In this document: in pieces, positions 5,068 to 6,331 of the stretch
Numbering within the stretch: the first letter of the stretch is position 1
Layout of the letters: each line of letters begins with the position of its first letter
NCBI GenBank assembly: GCA_947624425.1
Contig: CANQKG010000086.1
Span: 1-6,331 of the forward strand
DNA from: an uncultured Clostridia bacterium
GTDB lineage: Bacteria; Bacillota; Clostridia; Oscillospirales; Ruminococcaceae
Reading direction: 5' to 3'
DNA length: 6,331 nucleotides
The notes under the pieces: model-generated
Databases searched by the model: none
The model's input: only the letters and a program-made list of their open reading frames with translations
Told to the model about the DNA's origin: nothing
Position numbers and translations under genes: made by a program

Positions 5068-5081
5068 AATATCAGATATTA
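5067..5081. promoter_or_regulatory. Perfect palindrome at the transcription start (putative operator)
   Basis: TAATATCAGATATTA is a 7-bp inverted repeat with a single central base. It begins at the last base of the -10 box and is centred on the predicted +1 at 5074. The position is that of a classical repressor site. No repressor gene is in the window, and AT-rich palindromes of this size can arise by chance. Confidence 0.4.
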
Positions 5082-5090
5082 AATCAGCCG

Positions 5091-5097
5091 AAAGGGG
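5091..5097 (+). promoter_or_regulatory. Ribosome binding site supporting a TTG start
   Basis: AAAGGGG lies 9 nt before TTG 5107. No in-frame ATG or GTG gives a comparable start: the next ATG (residue 17, base 5155) would remove the conserved N-terminal YIKRH segment that precedes the P-loop in this family. Confidence 0.8.
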
Positions 5098-5106
5098 CGC
5101 TTCCCT

Positions 5107-6330
5107 TTGTATATAAAAAGGCATGCCGAACAAACTGTTGACAAGCTTGCAAAGATGTTCGGCGCCATTCTCGTTGCCGGTCCGCGGCAGGTCGGCAAAA
5201 CAACCATGCTGCAGAACATCACACATAATCTCACTTACGCTACTCTTGATGATTTAGTCGTCCGTGCGAGTGCGCAGGAGGAAAGCGGAACTTTTTTTAA
5301 GGACAATCCGCCTCCCGTATTTGTCGATGAGATCCAGAAGGCGCCGGAGCTGTTCACTCAGATGAAAATGATTCTTGACCGCGACCGTAAAAAAGGACAG
5401 TTCTTCCTGTGCGGGTCGCAACAATTCCAAATGATGAAAGGCGTCAGCGAATCATTATCCGGGCGCATCGGTCTTGTTACATTGCTTGGTTTCTCGCAGC
5501 GCGAGTCTCACCATGTTGATTTTGACGCGCCCTTTCTCCCAACCGATGAATACTTTGCTGCCAGAAAGCAGCAGCTTGCGGACATTTCCTACGACGAGGT
5601 ATGGCACACCATTCATCGCGGCGGTATGCCGGAGCTGGTTGACAATCCCGACTACGACTGGCAAATGTTCTACGGTGCGTATGTCCGCACCTATATTGAA
5701 CGCGACGTTCGTGATCTGACGGAGATTGGCGATACCGTAAAGTTCACCCGCTTTATGACGGCTGCCGCCGCGTCCACCGGTCAGCTTCTTAATCTTGCGT
5801 CCCTTGCCCGTGACATAGGAATCAGTCAACCGACGGCAGATCGCTGGCTCTCTATCCTTATCGCCTCTCATATCGTCTATCTCCTACAGCCGTACTCCAA
5901 CAACATCACCAAGAGAGCGATCAAAACACCCAAGCTGTATTTCCTCGACACCGGTCTTGCCGCTTATCTAACGCGATGGAACACACAGGACGTTTTGAAA
6001 AACGGTGCAATGGCAGGTGCGTTTTTTGAGAGCTTTGTCATATCCGAAATCATAAAAAGCTATTACAACAAGGGCGTTTTGGAGCCTCCGCTGTACTTCT
6101 ATCGTGACAAGGATATGAACGAAATTGACCTTTTGATCGAGGACGGAGGAACGCTTTATCCGCTGGAAATGAAAAAGCACGCCGATCCGACGAAGAAGGA
6201 TGTGGATGCGTTCGCATTGATTGATAAAATCCCGAATGTCAAACGAGGCAGCGGAGGCGTTATCTGTCTGTATGATAACTTGGTTACACTAAAAGACAAA
6301 GACCGCGTTATCCCTGTAAAATATCTCTGA
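5107..6330 (+). CDS. AAA_14/DUF4143 family ATP-binding protein
   Basis: This complete protein has 407 residues, starts at TTG and ends with TGA 6328-6330. The N-terminal AAA domain carries Walker A GPRQVGKTT (25-33), Walker B VFVDEIQ (71-77) and a sensor-like FFLCGSQQF (99-107). A central RTYIERDVRDL (194-204) opens the DUF4143 part, followed by a winged-helix-like segment (about 227-262, SLARDIGISQPTADRWL) and YFLDTGLAAYL (278-288). The C-terminus resembles a PD-(D/E)XK nuclease core: FFESFVISEI (307-316), NEIDLLIE (338-345) and PLEMKK (352-357), with D341, E354 and K356 in the expected order. The family is widespread in gut bacteria and archaea, and its function is not established; nuclease activity should not be assumed. 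Its codon use looks less GC-rich than the neighbouring genes, and it has its own promoter and possible operator, which suits an independently moving gene. No toxin, antitoxin or transposase partner is visible. Confidence 0.93.
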   Translation: MYIKRHAEQTVDKLAKMFGAILVAGPRQVGKTTMLQNITHNLTYATLDDLVVRASAQEESGTFFKDNPPPVFVDEIQKAPELFTQMKMILDRDRKKGQFFLCGSQQFQMMKGVSESLSGRIGLVTLLGFSQRESHHVDFDAPFLPTDEYFAARKQQLADISYDEVWHTIHRGGMPELVDNPDYDWQMFYGAYVRTYIERDVRDLTEIGDTVKFTRFMTAAAASTGQLLNLASLARDIGISQPTADRWLSILIASHIVYLLQPYSNNITKRAIKTPKLYFLDTGLAAYLTRWNTQDVLKNGAMAGAFFESFVISEIIKSYYNKGVLEPPLYFYRDKDMNEIDLLIEDGGTLYPLEMKKHADPTKKDVDAFALIDKIPNVKRGSGGVICLYDNLVTLKDKDRVIPVKYL

Positions 6331-6331
6331 T

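Noticed and set aside
4864..5226. 120-codon minus-strand open frame spanning the divergent promoters
   Set aside because: It runs antisense into the ATPase P-loop region and across both promoters, with no recognisable domain.
1..6331. CRISPR array, tRNA, rRNA, transposase, toxin-antitoxin or defence operon
   Set aside because: No regularly spaced repeats, cloverleaf, transposase motifs or toxin/antitoxin pairs were seen on either strand.

Overview
The window looks like a piece of a Clostridia chromosome, probably from a gut-type Oscillospiraceae/Ruminococcaceae relative. The clues are the GC-rich coding style with strong AAGGGGG-type ribosome binding sites, a dockerin-bearing secreted glycoside hydrolase, an AAA_14/DUF4143 ATPase of the kind common in gut Firmicutes, and palindromic intergenic repeats built on CCTCCCTT/AAGGGAGG. 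The assignment is inferred from these features only; no database was searched.

Layout. (a) 2-298 (+): the C-terminal end of a DusB-type tRNA-dihydrouridine synthase whose start lies outside the window. (b) 354-1172 (+): a 272-residue multi-pass membrane protein related to the YugP/Zn_peptidase_2 membrane metallopeptidases, but with the HEXXH zinc site replaced by QKSCL. It has its own near-consensus promoter (295-323), whose -35 box contains the dusB stop codon. (c) 1173-1668: about 500 bp without a gene, filled with hairpins and palindromic repeats and bounded by two copies of the same 33-bp hairpin sequence, one just after each of the two convergent genes. (d) 1669-4773 (-): a 1034-residue secreted protein with the order signal peptide, discoidin-like module, GH18 module, discoidin-like module, GH18 module, type I dockerin. 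The first GH18 module has lost the catalytic DxDxE residues; the second keeps them. (e) 4774-5106: a divergent intergenic region with one good sigma-70 promoter facing each way, and a perfect 7+1+7 palindrome centred on the predicted transcription start of the right-hand gene. (f) 5107-6330 (+): a complete AAA_14/DUF4143 ATPase that starts at TTG.

How the genes relate. No single pathway links them. DusB acts on tRNA, the YugP-like protein sits in the membrane, the GH18 protein is exported and probably docks onto a cohesin scaffold encoded elsewhere, and the ATPase looks like an independently transcribed, possibly mobile, orphan gene. The recurring theme is loss of catalysis: two unrelated enzyme folds in one window (YugP-like and GH18 module 1) keep their scaffold while the active-site motif is replaced. 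These are the best candidates for undescribed biology here. I found no CRISPR array, tRNA, rRNA, transposase or defence operon.
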